Origin: DATFNI01 sp963712305
GTDB lineage: Bacteria > Bacteroidota > Rhodothermia > Balneolales > DATFMH01
Assembly (NCBI GenBank): GCA_963712305.1
Contig: CAVQHI010000001.1
Coordinates: 1,240,001 to 1,304,000 of the forward strand
Length of the DNA stretch: 64,000 bases
Reading direction: 5' to 3'
The position numbers and the translations under genes are program-made. Of the stretch, positions 43,855 to 51,671 are shown piece after piece. Under the pieces are notes generated by a model that was given only the letters and a program-made list of their open reading frames with translations, did no database searches and was not told the origin of the DNA. Within the stretch, counting starts at the first letter, position 1. Each line of letters starts with the position of its first letter.

Positions 43855-45180
43855 ATGAACAAAGACAAGGTATCTGAATACAAATTTGAAACGCTGCAAT
43901 TACATGGCGGACAAGAGCCTGACCCCACAACCGGGTCTCGTGCAGTGCCCATTTACCAGACAACTTCATACAATTTTGAAGATACTGACCATGCTGCCAA
44001 CCTATTCGCACTGAAGCAGTTCGGCAACATTTACACACGGATTATGAATCCGACCTGCGATGTGCTAGAACAGCGAATTGCCCTTTTGGAAGGCGGAGCC
44101 GCAGCTCTTTCCACGGCATCAGGACAATCTGCTGAAACACTGGCTATCACAAACATTGCCCGGGCAGGCGATCATATCGTGGCATCCAGCCGTCTTTATG
44201 GTGGTACGCACAATCTGCTGGCTAACACACTACCAAACCTCGGCATCAAAACCAGCTTTGTCGATTCCGATGATCCCGCTGATTTTGACAAAGCAATCCA
44301 GGATAATACCAAAGCTGTCTATGTTGAGACGATTGGTAACCCAAAACTGAGTATTCCTGATTTTGAAAACATTGCTAAAGTTGCTCACAGCCATAACATT
44401 CCGCTGATCGTCGACAATACATTTGGATGTGGCGGTTACCTCTGCCGTCCGATTGACCACGGTGCCGACGTAGTCGTTCATTCGGCTACAAAATGGATCG
44501 GAGGTCATGGTACATCCATCGGTGGTCTGATTGTTGATTCCGGTAAATTTGACTGGAGAAAAGGCGATTTCCCGCTTCTTAATGAGCCCAGCCCAAGTTA
44601 CCACGGCCTTGTTTACACCGATGTATTCGGACCCGATGGTGGTTTCGGCAACATCGCATTCATCATCCGCGCCCGTGTTGAAGGTCTGCGTGACCTGGGA
44701 CCTGCTGCCAGCCCATTCAATGCGTTCCTGTTGCTGCAAGGACTCGAAACCTTGTCACTGCGCGTGGAACGTCATAATCAAAACGCGTTGAAACTGGCCC
44801 GTTGGCTTCAAAAACAGCCACAGGTCGATTGGGTATTGTATCCGGGACTCGAAGATCACCCCTCACACGAAGCTGCCAAAAAGTATTTGCGTAAAGATCA
44901 TTACGGATCAATCGTAGTTTTCGGCATCAAGGGCGGGCTCGAGGCCGGCAAAGATTTTATCAACAACCTGGAGCTGGCCAGCCATTTGGCAAATGTGGGT
45001 GATGCAAAGACACTCGTTATTCATCCGGCATCAACCACTCACCAGCAACTCAGCGACGAAGATCAGCTGAAGAGCGGTGTCACAAAAGATCTGGTTCGTG
45101 TATCCGTTGGTATCGAACATATCGATGACATCATCGCTGACTTCGAAAATGCATTTAATCACGTTGCGGTCACCGCTTAA
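43855..45180 (+). CDS. metY: O-acetylhomoserine sulfhydrylase (aminocarboxypropyltransferase)
   Basis: Protein of 441 aa, the typical length of the long MetY form. It makes homocysteine from O-acetylhomoserine and sulfide with PLP. Recognised by ETLQLHGGQEPDPTTGSRAV, IYQTTSYNFEDTDHAANLFA, the PLP lysine in VVHSATKWIGGHGTSIGG and the tail VRVSVGIEHIDDIIADFE. It is controlled by the SAM-I riboswitch. The substrate is supplied by metX directly downstream and sulfide by the cys operon at 4-8 kb. A direct-sulfhydrylation methionine route is therefore likely. Confidence 0.95.
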   Translation: MNKDKVSEYKFETLQLHGGQEPDPTTGSRAVPIYQTTSYNFEDTDHAANLFALKQFGNIYTRIMNPTCDVLEQRIALLEGGAAALSTASGQSAETLAITNIARAGDHIVASSRLYGGTHNLLANTLPNLGIKTSFVDSDDPADFDKAIQDNTKAVYVETIGNPKLSIPDFENIAKVAHSHNIPLIVDNTFGCGGYLCRPIDHGADVVVHSATKWIGGHGTSIGGLIVDSGKFDWRKGDFPLLNEPSPSYHGLVYTDVFGPDGGFGNIAFIIRARVEGLRDLGPAASPFNAFLLLQGLETLSLRVERHNQNALKLARWLQKQPQVDWVLYPGLEDHPSHEAAKKYLRKDHYGSIVVFGIKGGLEAGKDFINNLELASHLANVGDAKTLVIHPASTTHQQLSDEDQLKSGVTKDLVRVSVGIEHIDDIIADFENAFNHVAVTA

Positions 45181-45203
45181 AATTAAAACGGGACGAAAGA
45201 CAC

Positions 45204-45341
45204 ATGAACTCATATGTGATTAACAGATTTGATACCAACCAGTCGATAAGGCTGGCTGAGTCAATCCGTCATCAACTTCGATGTTGTTCATGGGCTCTAT
45301 TTGAAATAGACAATACTCCATGTCATCATTCTGACATGTAA
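45204..45341 (+). CDS. Small ORF (45 aa) in the metY-metX gap, possible leader peptide
   Basis: An ATG at 45204 opens a 45-codon frame ending TAA, starting 24 bp after metY. It contains CC at residues 27-28 and C40 followed by HH. A perfect 7-bp hairpin (CATGTCA/TGACATG, 45319-45338) covers its last codons, and an intrinsic terminator follows 11 bp past the stop. The layout is that of an attenuator leader, but there is no long run of one amino acid and no clear ribosome site. Coding is therefore uncertain. A 6-bp competing pair (CTGGCT 45252-45257 with AGCCAG 45351-45356) exists but is weak. Confidence 0.4.
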   Translation: MNSYVINRFDTNQSIRLAESIRHQLRCCSWALFEIDNTPCHHSDM

Positions 45342-45351
45342 ATCGTTTGAA

Positions 45352-45392
45352 GCCAGATACGAAACAAACCTTTTGTTACGTATCTGGTTTTT
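45352..45392 (+). terminator. Terminator between metY and metX
   Basis: CCAGATACG pairs with CGTATCTGG, extended inside by six more pairs after one mismatch, and ends in TTTTT. It lies 39 bp before metX. Because metX and thrA otherwise follow metY in the same direction, it may lower or regulate metX-thrA expression. Confidence 0.85.
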
Positions 45393-45431
45393 GAACATTA
45401 ACTCATATTATTTTTCGAACTGATTTTACAG

Positions 45432-46487
45432 ATGAGTCAAGGTGCTCACATACATCGTTTCACTGAGCCATTCACTACCGAATCGGGTTTTGAGCTGGTT
45501 GAACCTCAGATTGCGTACCAAACCTGGGGAGTGTTGAACAATGACCGGACAAATGTCGTGGTTATCTGCCATGCACTGACCGGCGGACCGGCTGCGGATG
45601 AATGGTTTAGTGGATTATTCGGGCCTGGCAAAACACTCGATCCTGATCGGGATTTCATCCTTTGCGCCAATGTGCTTGGAAGCTGCTATGGTAGTTCAGG
45701 ACCACGCAGCATAAATCCCAAAACCGGCAAGCCATACCTGGCGGACTTCCCTAAAGTTACAATCCGCGATATGGTTCGTTTCCAGCAGCTGCTCTTTGAT
45801 GAACTCGATATTAAGGGTATTCGTTTGGCCATCGGTGGTTCCATGGGTGGGATGCAGGTGCTCGAAATGGCAATAATGGATACCCGCGTTGAGTCGATCA
45901 TTGCACTCGGCATGGGCAAGGCTCACTCTGCGTGGGCCATCGGCACCAGTGAAGCTCAAAGGCGTGCTATTTATGCCGATCCCAACTGGAACAATGGTTT
46001 TTATAACAACGATAAAAAGCCCGAAGCAGGACTCTCTGCTGCCCGAATGATGGCAATGATCAGCTATCGTACGGCCAGTTCATTCGAACGTCGTTTTGGT
46101 CGTACTTACCAAAATGGCTCCGGTCTGTTCCAGGTCCAATCATACCTGGACTACCAGGGGCAAAAGCTGAATGACCGGTTCGATGCGGTCACATATGTGC
46201 GCCTGACCGAAGCAATGGACAGCCACGACGTTGCCCGGGACCGGGGTACATATCATGAAATTTTAGGTAAAATTACCATTCCCGCCCTCGTAGTGGGCAT
46301 TGACTCCGATTTACTTTATCCGGTTCAGGAACAGAAAGAATTGTCCGATTTATTAGGCAACGGACAACTCGCTGTCCTGCATTCTGACTATGGCCATGAT
46401 GCCTTCCTTATCGAATTCGAAAGCATGGAAGAGATCATCGGATCCTTTTTTAATGAACTCGCTAAATCTCAGACTGTAAACCCTTGA
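45432..46487 (+). CDS. metX: Homoserine O-acetyltransferase
   Basis: Protein of 351 aa with an alpha/beta-hydrolase fold. It acetylates homoserine for MetY. The nucleophile serine lies in IGGSMGGMQVLEMAIMD. The acid and histidine of the triad are in VGIDSDLLYPV and HSDYGHDAFLIE. Oxyanion/substrate signatures HALTGGPAADEW and NVLGSCYGSSGP are present. MetX-type enzymes may use succinyl-CoA in some lineages, but acetyl-CoA is the usual donor. The stop overlaps the start of thrA by 4 bp. Confidence 0.94.
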   Translation: MSQGAHIHRFTEPFTTESGFELVEPQIAYQTWGVLNNDRTNVVVICHALTGGPAADEWFSGLFGPGKTLDPDRDFILCANVLGSCYGSSGPRSINPKTGKPYLADFPKVTIRDMVRFQQLLFDELDIKGIRLAIGGSMGGMQVLEMAIMDTRVESIIALGMGKAHSAWAIGTSEAQRRAIYADPNWNNGFYNNDKKPEAGLSAARMMAMISYRTASSFERRFGRTYQNGSGLFQVQSYLDYQGQKLNDRFDAVTYVRLTEAMDSHDVARDRGTYHEILGKITIPALVVGIDSDLLYPVQEQKELSDLLGNGQLAVLHSDYGHDAFLIEFESMEEIIGSFFNELAKSQTVNP

Positions 46488-48934
46488 ACGAATCATACCC
46501 CCTGTTTGTATTAAAGTTTGGTGGATCATCACTTTCCACACCTGACCGCATTTTAAATGCCGTTGGAATACTGCGTCCGAAACTTCAAGATGGTCATGTC
46601 GCTATTGTCGTATCAGCATTGGGAGGCGTTACCAATGAACTCATCGTTATAACAGATCTGGCTTTAAAAGGCGGCGATGAGTGGGAAGTGCACTTCGACC
46701 AGCTAATTAAAAGGCATCATCAAACAGCCGGGCAGCTGTTGGATTCCGAAAAACTTGATGTTCTTTACACTGAATGGTCTCGTCTCTTCGAATTATTAAA
46801 AGGAGCTTTTCAACAGGTCACGGGAGAAAAACATGTCTCTCTTGATAAGCAGGATTATATCCTCTCGTTTGGTGAGCGTTTATCCAATCGTCTCTTTGCT
46901 GCCGTACTGGATGAAAACGGCATTCCGGCCCATGCATGCGACAGCCATAAATTTGTCAGGACCTCTGATGATTTCGGCGATGCACGTGTTGACGAGGTGA
47001 CCACACGAAAACTGATACGTGATGCCTTCCCGGTCATGAACGGGAATATTCCTGTGATTACCGGTTTTATTGGATCGACGCAGGACAACAGGATTACAAC
47101 GCTCGGCAGATCTGGATCCGATTACACGGCGGGCATCGTGGGTGAAGCTCTTGGAGCACGTCACGTTGAAATCTGGACAGATGTAAGCGGTGTGTTTACA
47201 GCCGACCCGAATCATACACCGACCGCTTATCCTATTCAGAAGATCAATTATCATGAAATGGCTGAGATGGCCCATTTTGGATCGACCGTTGTCCATCCCA
47301 AAACGGTGATCCCGGTTGAACAGCAAAAAATACCGGTATACATCAAAAACACATTCAAGCCGGAAGATGAAGGGACACTTATTACCCAGCAAAATGGCGA
47401 AACTACCGGTGTATTACGATCCGTGTCGCTTCGGGAACATGCAGCCATTGTTACATTGCACAGCCGTGGGTTAAAAAATGTGCCGCGACTCCTTACACGT
47501 GCTCTTTCCGCCTTTGAAAATGAAAAATTACACGTCTGGTTTACCGCTTCGGCCTCAACGGAACTCGGTTTCACCGTCGCGATTTCTGACAAAGACCAGG
47601 ACCGGGCTCTGGATGTCATAAAAAATACATTCAAAGAAGAGCTTGACGATGCGCTTCTCCACGAACCTGAGATCCTCAGTGATGTTAGTCTCGTAACAAT
47701 CATCGGAGATCGCCTGATTGAAGATACGGGTTTGGCCGGTGATGCCATCCGGTTGCTGAATCGCCACGGCATCCGCCCTCTTGCTTATGCACGCGGACAT
47801 TCGAATCGTCATTTTACTATTGCCGTACCTACTGATTCGGCGATACGGACAGTAAGACTCCTTCACGATGAATACTGCCTGCCACACGGACAGGTTCGGT
47901 TATTCATTGCTGGTATCGGGAATGTCGGTGGTACACTTCTGCGTCTCTTAAACAAACATCTGAGGCAGGATTATTTCCGGATCATCGGAGCTTGTGACAG
48001 CCGCAGGATGGTTTGGTACGAACCCGGACTTGCCAGTGATAAGATCCGTGAAGAACTCTCCCAACGTGGTGAAGAGCTGGATTGGGATAAGATCACAGAC
48101 CGCTTAGCAAACAGTTACGGAAGCCGTTCAATCTTTGTCGATACGACCGGCAGCGAGATTGCGGCCAAAATTTATGAACCCCTGCTTGAAAAAGGGGTCC
48201 ACATCGCGACTTCGAGTAAAATTGCTAACACCCGCGAACAGGCTTATTTCGATCGTTTGTACGATCTATCCTCTCACGGTACACATTTTTATTACGAAAC
48301 AACCGTCGGGGCCGGACTTCCTGTATTAAGCACACTGGATAACTTCTTGTCCAGCGGAGACCCTGTCACCGGCATCGAAGGAGTTGTTTCCGGAACATTA
48401 TCATTCCTGTTTGACCGTTTAAATGCGGGTTCAACTTTCAGCCAGGCTGTCAAAGAAGCCCATGACCGTGGTTACACAGAACCCAATCCACGTGATGACC
48501 TGTCCGGTGAAGACGTCGCCAGAAAATTTTTAACACTCTCGCGATGCATCGGAGTTAAGATTGAACGTTCTGATGTCGTTGTCGAGAATCTCGTGCCTGA
48601 ATCTTTACAGGATGTGAGTATTGATGAATTCTGGAAAAGCCTGTCGTCTATGGATGACGAATGGGAGAAAAAAGTAAATGAAGCACGATCCAACAATCAA
48701 CGCCTTGTTTTCTCTGGAAAGCTGGAAAACGGCTCGATACATGTTGGTGTGGAAGCTATTGATTCAGACTCTCCTCTCTACAACCTGCACGGAACAGACA
48801 ACCTCATCCTGTTCCGTACCGATTTCTACAATGAACAGCCTATGGTCATCCAGGGTCCGGGTGCTGGTCCTGAAGTAACCGCTTCAGGCTTATTGGTCGA
48901 TATTTTAAAGATACGAGAATCTATCACTCATTAG
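46484..48934 (+). CDS. thrA: Bifunctional aspartokinase / homoserine dehydrogenase
   Basis: Protein of 816 aa, similar to E. coli ThrA/MetL. The aspartokinase domain (about 1-300) begins FVLKFGGSSLSTPDRI and includes TTLGRSGSDYTAGIVGEAL. Tandem ACT domains follow (about 315-460). The homoserine dehydrogenase (about 465-810) has FIAGIGNVGGTLLRLLNK and SGTLSFLFD. It supplies homoserine for MetX and also for threonine. The start is a TTG overlapping the metX stop, so it is translationally coupled. Since it lies behind the SAM riboswitch, methionine demand controls it; threonine feedback through the ACT domains is likely. Confidence 0.94.
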   Translation: MNESYPLFVLKFGGSSLSTPDRILNAVGILRPKLQDGHVAIVVSALGGVTNELIVITDLALKGGDEWEVHFDQLIKRHHQTAGQLLDSEKLDVLYTEWSRLFELLKGAFQQVTGEKHVSLDKQDYILSFGERLSNRLFAAVLDENGIPAHACDSHKFVRTSDDFGDARVDEVTTRKLIRDAFPVMNGNIPVITGFIGSTQDNRITTLGRSGSDYTAGIVGEALGARHVEIWTDVSGVFTADPNHTPTAYPIQKINYHEMAEMAHFGSTVVHPKTVIPVEQQKIPVYIKNTFKPEDEGTLITQQNGETTGVLRSVSLREHAAIVTLHSRGLKNVPRLLTRALSAFENEKLHVWFTASASTELGFTVAISDKDQDRALDVIKNTFKEELDDALLHEPEILSDVSLVTIIGDRLIEDTGLAGDAIRLLNRHGIRPLAYARGHSNRHFTIAVPTDSAIRTVRLLHDEYCLPHGQVRLFIAGIGNVGGTLLRLLNKHLRQDYFRIIGACDSRRMVWYEPGLASDKIREELSQRGEELDWDKITDRLANSYGSRSIFVDTTGSEIAAKIYEPLLEKGVHIATSSKIANTREQAYFDRLYDLSSHGTHFYYETTVGAGLPVLSTLDNFLSSGDPVTGIEGVVSGTLSFLFDRLNAGSTFSQAVKEAHDRGYTEPNPRDDLSGEDVARKFLTLSRCIGVKIERSDVVVENLVPESLQDVSIDEFWKSLSSMDDEWEKKVNEARSNNQRLVFSGKLENGSIHVGVEAIDSDSPLYNLHGTDNLILFRTDFYNEQPMVIQGPGAGPEVTASGLLVDILKIRESITH

Positions 48935-49401
48935 CAGTGCCAAAAGATCAACCATTCCTGTTGATGGCAAGTTGGCTTTTGATCGTAACCCTTGGTTGTC
49001 TTTGTGGGGAGTCCCTTTAGGGCGACGCGGCAATCCCGTATCAATCAGGAACCGATCCTGAGAGAACCAGTTTTGGATCAGTGCCAAAAGTATGGAGATT
49101 GCCACGGTGTCTTCTAAGCAATACCATAAAACCCTCTGTAGATCGACATGCTATGTATTTCGTAGTTGGGCATTGCTGCAGGGTAGACACCTCCCAATGA
49201 CAAGCCTTTTGATTGGTGAAGAACCAGTGGATATCATTCCCGGCAAAAGTTATCCGCAATAATCGGAGCCTCCCGTCATATCGCAAGTCTGTGACTTGTG
49301 ACTACTCTGAATATATTCGATACCGGCTCTCATCAACTCAGATATTTCATAAATCTGATACTATTCATCCTCCCAAAAATATCAGAGACCCTTTATTCCT
49401 T

Positions 49402-49410
49402 TTATCCACA
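49402..49410 (+). promoter_or_regulatory. DnaA-box-like site 1
   Basis: TTATCCACA matches the DnaA box consensus exactly. A second exact match is at 49576-49584 and a one-mismatch copy (TTATCCGCA) at 49250-49258. With only two perfect boxes this could control expression rather than mark an origin. Confidence 0.35.
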
Positions 49411-49575
49411 TTTTCTTATCTGTCCGCAATACAAAAATAAGAACGTAGTCGTCTGATCTTTATATCCAATCTCATTTGCGAAATTTGAGCCCCAATTCTC
49501 TCTGAAATCTCAACATTTCCAGAATTTAGCAGATCATTATTTGTATTTCGTCACATTTTTTGAACAAAAATCACG

Positions 49576-49584
49576 TTATCCACA
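49576..49584 (+). promoter_or_regulatory. DnaA-box-like site 2
   Basis: This is an exact TTATCCACA in AT-rich DNA, 130 bp upstream of the mraZ promoter and 22 bp before the inverted repeat at 49607-49634. Confidence 0.35.
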
Positions 49585-49606
49585 TATACACATTATACAT
49601 ACATAT

Positions 49607-49634
49607 TCTATGTTAAACACTTGTTTAACATAGA
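49607..49634. repeat. Inverted repeat upstream of the mraZ promoter
   Basis: Arms TCTATGTTAAAC and GTTTAACATAGA are perfect, separated by ACTT. It lies 80 bp before the -35 box. No T-run follows, so an operator is more likely than a terminator. Confidence 0.5.
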
Positions 49635-49714
49635 CATAATACTGTTCGTCTGGTATTTTTCGTAAAAACACAGATAAAGCATTGAAAAAAAGTATTTAAA
49701 AGCGTCATAAAGGC

Positions 49715-49744
49715 TTGACATAAAGTATAAGATTAGGGTACTTT
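49715..49744 (+). promoter_or_regulatory. Sigma70-like promoter of the dcw cluster
   Basis: TTGACA (49715-49720) and TACTTT (49739-49744) are spaced by 18 bp. The MraZ boxes begin at the next base, so binding would block initiation. mraZ starts 75 bp downstream. Confidence 0.65.
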
Positions 49745-49769
49745 GTGGGGTAAAGTGGGAAGGAGTGGG
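49745..49769 (+). promoter_or_regulatory. MraZ operator: three GTGGG boxes
   Basis: GTGGG occurs at 49745, 49755 and 49765, each separated by exactly 5 nt. This is the arrangement of MraZ-binding repeats (TGGGN with 5-nt spacers) known from E. coli, where MraZ represses its own dcw operon. The boxes overlap the expected transcription start. Confidence 0.85.
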
Positions 49770-49819
49770 AGAATATCCCAATGACTTCCCTTCCGGTAAC
49801 ATTTTAAGCGACAACCCCC

Positions 49820-50287
49820 GTGTCGAGCTTCAAAGGTGAATACGAACATGCGGTCGATGAGAAAGGGCGAGTAAGCTTTCCGTCAAAATTACGGAAGTTT
49901 CTCAATCCCGTGGCCGAGGAACGTTTCACGATCGTACGGGGACTTGAACAATGTCTTTATTTATACCCGGAAGACGAATGGCAGAAAGTCGAGCGGAAAC
50001 TCAAGAAGATCAATTCCTTCAACAAACGGGGGCGAACAGTAATCCGCAATTTCCTAAGAACCGCTGACGATCTGATTCTCGACCGACAAAACCGGCTGGG
50101 CCTTCCTTCCAAATTAATGGAAATGGTAGGCATAACCAGCAAAGTCGTCTTCATAGGCAGTGGGGAACGCGTCGAGCTTTGGTCGCCCGAGGCGTTGGCC
50201 CGTGAAGATGAAAACCTGGATTTCGAGGCATACCAGGAGCTCTTTGAAGATGTTATGGGAGGGTTCGAGGACGAAGAGGAGAAATGA
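49820..50287 (+). CDS. mraZ: Transcriptional regulator MraZ
   Basis: Protein of 155 aa, GTG start, with no clear ribosome site (short CCCCC just before it). It has two AbrB-like halves, each with the DxxxR motif: DEKGRVSFPSKL and DRQNRLGLPSKL. It binds the GTGGG repeats next to its promoter and represses the dcw cluster. The C-terminus is acidic (FEDEEEK). It overlaps rsmH by 4 bp. Confidence 0.95.
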   Translation: MSSFKGEYEHAVDEKGRVSFPSKLRKFLNPVAEERFTIVRGLEQCLYLYPEDEWQKVERKLKKINSFNKRGRTVIRNFLRTADDLILDRQNRLGLPSKLMEMVGITSKVVFIGSGERVELWSPEALAREDENLDFEAYQELFEDVMGGFEDEEEK

Positions 50288-51210
50288 GCAATCTCTCATT
50301 TCATGACCCTGTTCTTCTCTCCGAAACCATCGAAACGTTGGTGACTGACCGGGAAGGCATCTACGTTGATGGAACTTTGGGTGGTGGCGGACATACCGCC
50401 GGTATCCTTAAGAAATTGGAGAAGAACGGTCAAATCTACGGAATCGACCAGGATCCGGAAGCACTGCAACAGGTACGCACACAACGGGAAGAAGACCCAA
50501 GGCTACACCTGATAATGGGCAACTTTGGTTTCATGGATATCATCCTGCCCCCTGAACTTGAAGGACAGGTATCGGGTATCCTGCTGGATTTGGGAGTATC
50601 AAGCCACCAGATCGATGAAGCAAGTCGCGGTTTCAGTTTCCGGGAAGACGGGCCCCTTGACATGCGCATGGGAGCCATGACAGGTATTACAGCAGAAACA
50701 GTGGTAAATCAATACTCGCAGGAAGACTTGACGAACCTGATTTATACATATGGTGAAGAAAGACACAGCCGTCGCATTGCAAGTGCGATAGTAGGGAAGC
50801 GACCACTGCATACAACCAAAGAGTTGCGTGATGTCATTAGTTCTGTTGTACAGGGGCCTCATGCAATTAAGTCCGTTGCCCGTGTTTTTCAGGCTATACG
50901 CATCGAGGTCAACAGAGAACTTGAAATGCTGGAAAAAGGTCTGAATGCAGGCCGAAAGTTTTTGAAAGAGAATGGCCGTTTCGCTGTCATCTCCTATCAC
51001 TCGCTGGAAGACCGGTTGGTCAAACATTTTTTTCGCACAGGAAATATACAAGGCAATCTAAAGAAGGATTTTTTCGGAAATCCTCTCACCGACATGGAAT
51101 TATTGAATAGAAAGGTGATCACAGCATCTCCGGAAGAAGTTGGACACAATCCGCGTGCACGCAGTGCGCGTATGCGTGTCGGCATCAAAAAAGCGACAGG
51201 ATCATCATGA
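50284..51210 (+). CDS. rsmH: 16S rRNA (cytosine1402-N4)-methyltransferase
   Basis: Protein of 308 aa (older name mraW). It uses SAM to methylate C1402 of 16S rRNA at the P site. Motifs: YVDGTLGGGGHTAGIL (SAM binding), LDLGVSSHQIDEASRGFSF and the C-terminal AVISYHSLEDRLVKHFF and NPRARSARMRV. It overlaps mraZ and ftsL by 4 bp, with ATGA at each join. Confidence 0.96.
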   Translation: MSNLSFHDPVLLSETIETLVTDREGIYVDGTLGGGGHTAGILKKLEKNGQIYGIDQDPEALQQVRTQREEDPRLHLIMGNFGFMDIILPPELEGQVSGILLDLGVSSHQIDEASRGFSFREDGPLDMRMGAMTGITAETVVNQYSQEDLTNLIYTYGEERHSRRIASAIVGKRPLHTTKELRDVISSVVQGPHAIKSVARVFQAIRIEVNRELEMLEKGLNAGRKFLKENGRFAVISYHSLEDRLVKHFFRTGNIQGNLKKDFFGNPLTDMELLNRKVITASPEEVGHNPRARSARMRVGIKKATGSS

Positions 51211-51665
51211 TGTATGTGAATACTCCCATAAAAAAATCAGCTAGTAAAAATAAAAGGCATTCAAACCGTCCCAATGGGGTAATAGCAAAATCCCGCTATC
51301 AGCAAGGAAAAGGGGGTGTATTTTCGCCGGATACGGGAAAGAATGCCGTCAGCTACGCCCGCGAGCCCGAGAAAAAACGCAAAATCCCTGAATTCTCGAA
51401 CATTAAACCCTGGAAGGTTATTGTCGGTTCAATTCTTTTCGGTATTGCTGGTCTTCTCTATCTGAACCATGTTTTTTATACCCAACGTCTGCTTGGTGAA
51501 GTCCAACAGCTTCAAAAGAAGTACGAACAAACTCAGCGCATTTACAACGACAGAAAATTTACTTACGACAAGATGATCGGCCCGACCGCAATATACAGCA
51601 AGGCCCGAAAACTGGGCATGATTACCGGCGGACCAACGGACCACGTTATTATAATTGACCATTAA
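51207..51665 (+). CDS. ftsL: FtsL-like cell division protein
   Basis: Protein of 152 aa placed exactly where ftsL lies in dcw clusters. A long basic cytoplasmic N-terminus (about 1-70) leads to one membrane helix (KVIVGSILFGIAGLLYLNHV), then a coiled coil with LLGEVQQLQKKYEQTQ. FtsL binds FtsB and FtsQ and helps activate FtsWI. The sequence identity is too low for a certain family call; position and topology carry the assignment. The start codon could be either of two adjacent ATGs. Confidence 0.8.
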   Translation: MMYVNTPIKKSASKNKRHSNRPNGVIAKSRYQQGKGGVFSPDTGKNAVSYAREPEKKRKIPEFSNIKPWKVIVGSILFGIAGLLYLNHVFYTQRLLGEVQQLQKKYEQTQRIYNDRKFTYDKMIGPTAIYSKARKLGMITGGPTDHVIIIDH

Positions 51666-51671
51666 ATCCAC

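Larger units (their letters stand above)
48935..49714. other. Intergenic region between thrA and mraZ
   Basis: This 0.78 kb region has no gene that I can support. The first half has short repeat-like pieces, including AAAGTATGGAGAT (49087-49099), also present between ftsW and murG (59243-59255), and a TCCCTTTAGGG-type element. The second half is AT-rich with two TTATCCACA boxes and a 12-bp-arm inverted repeat. It probably holds the end of the thrA transcript and control DNA for the dcw cluster. Confidence 0.6.
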
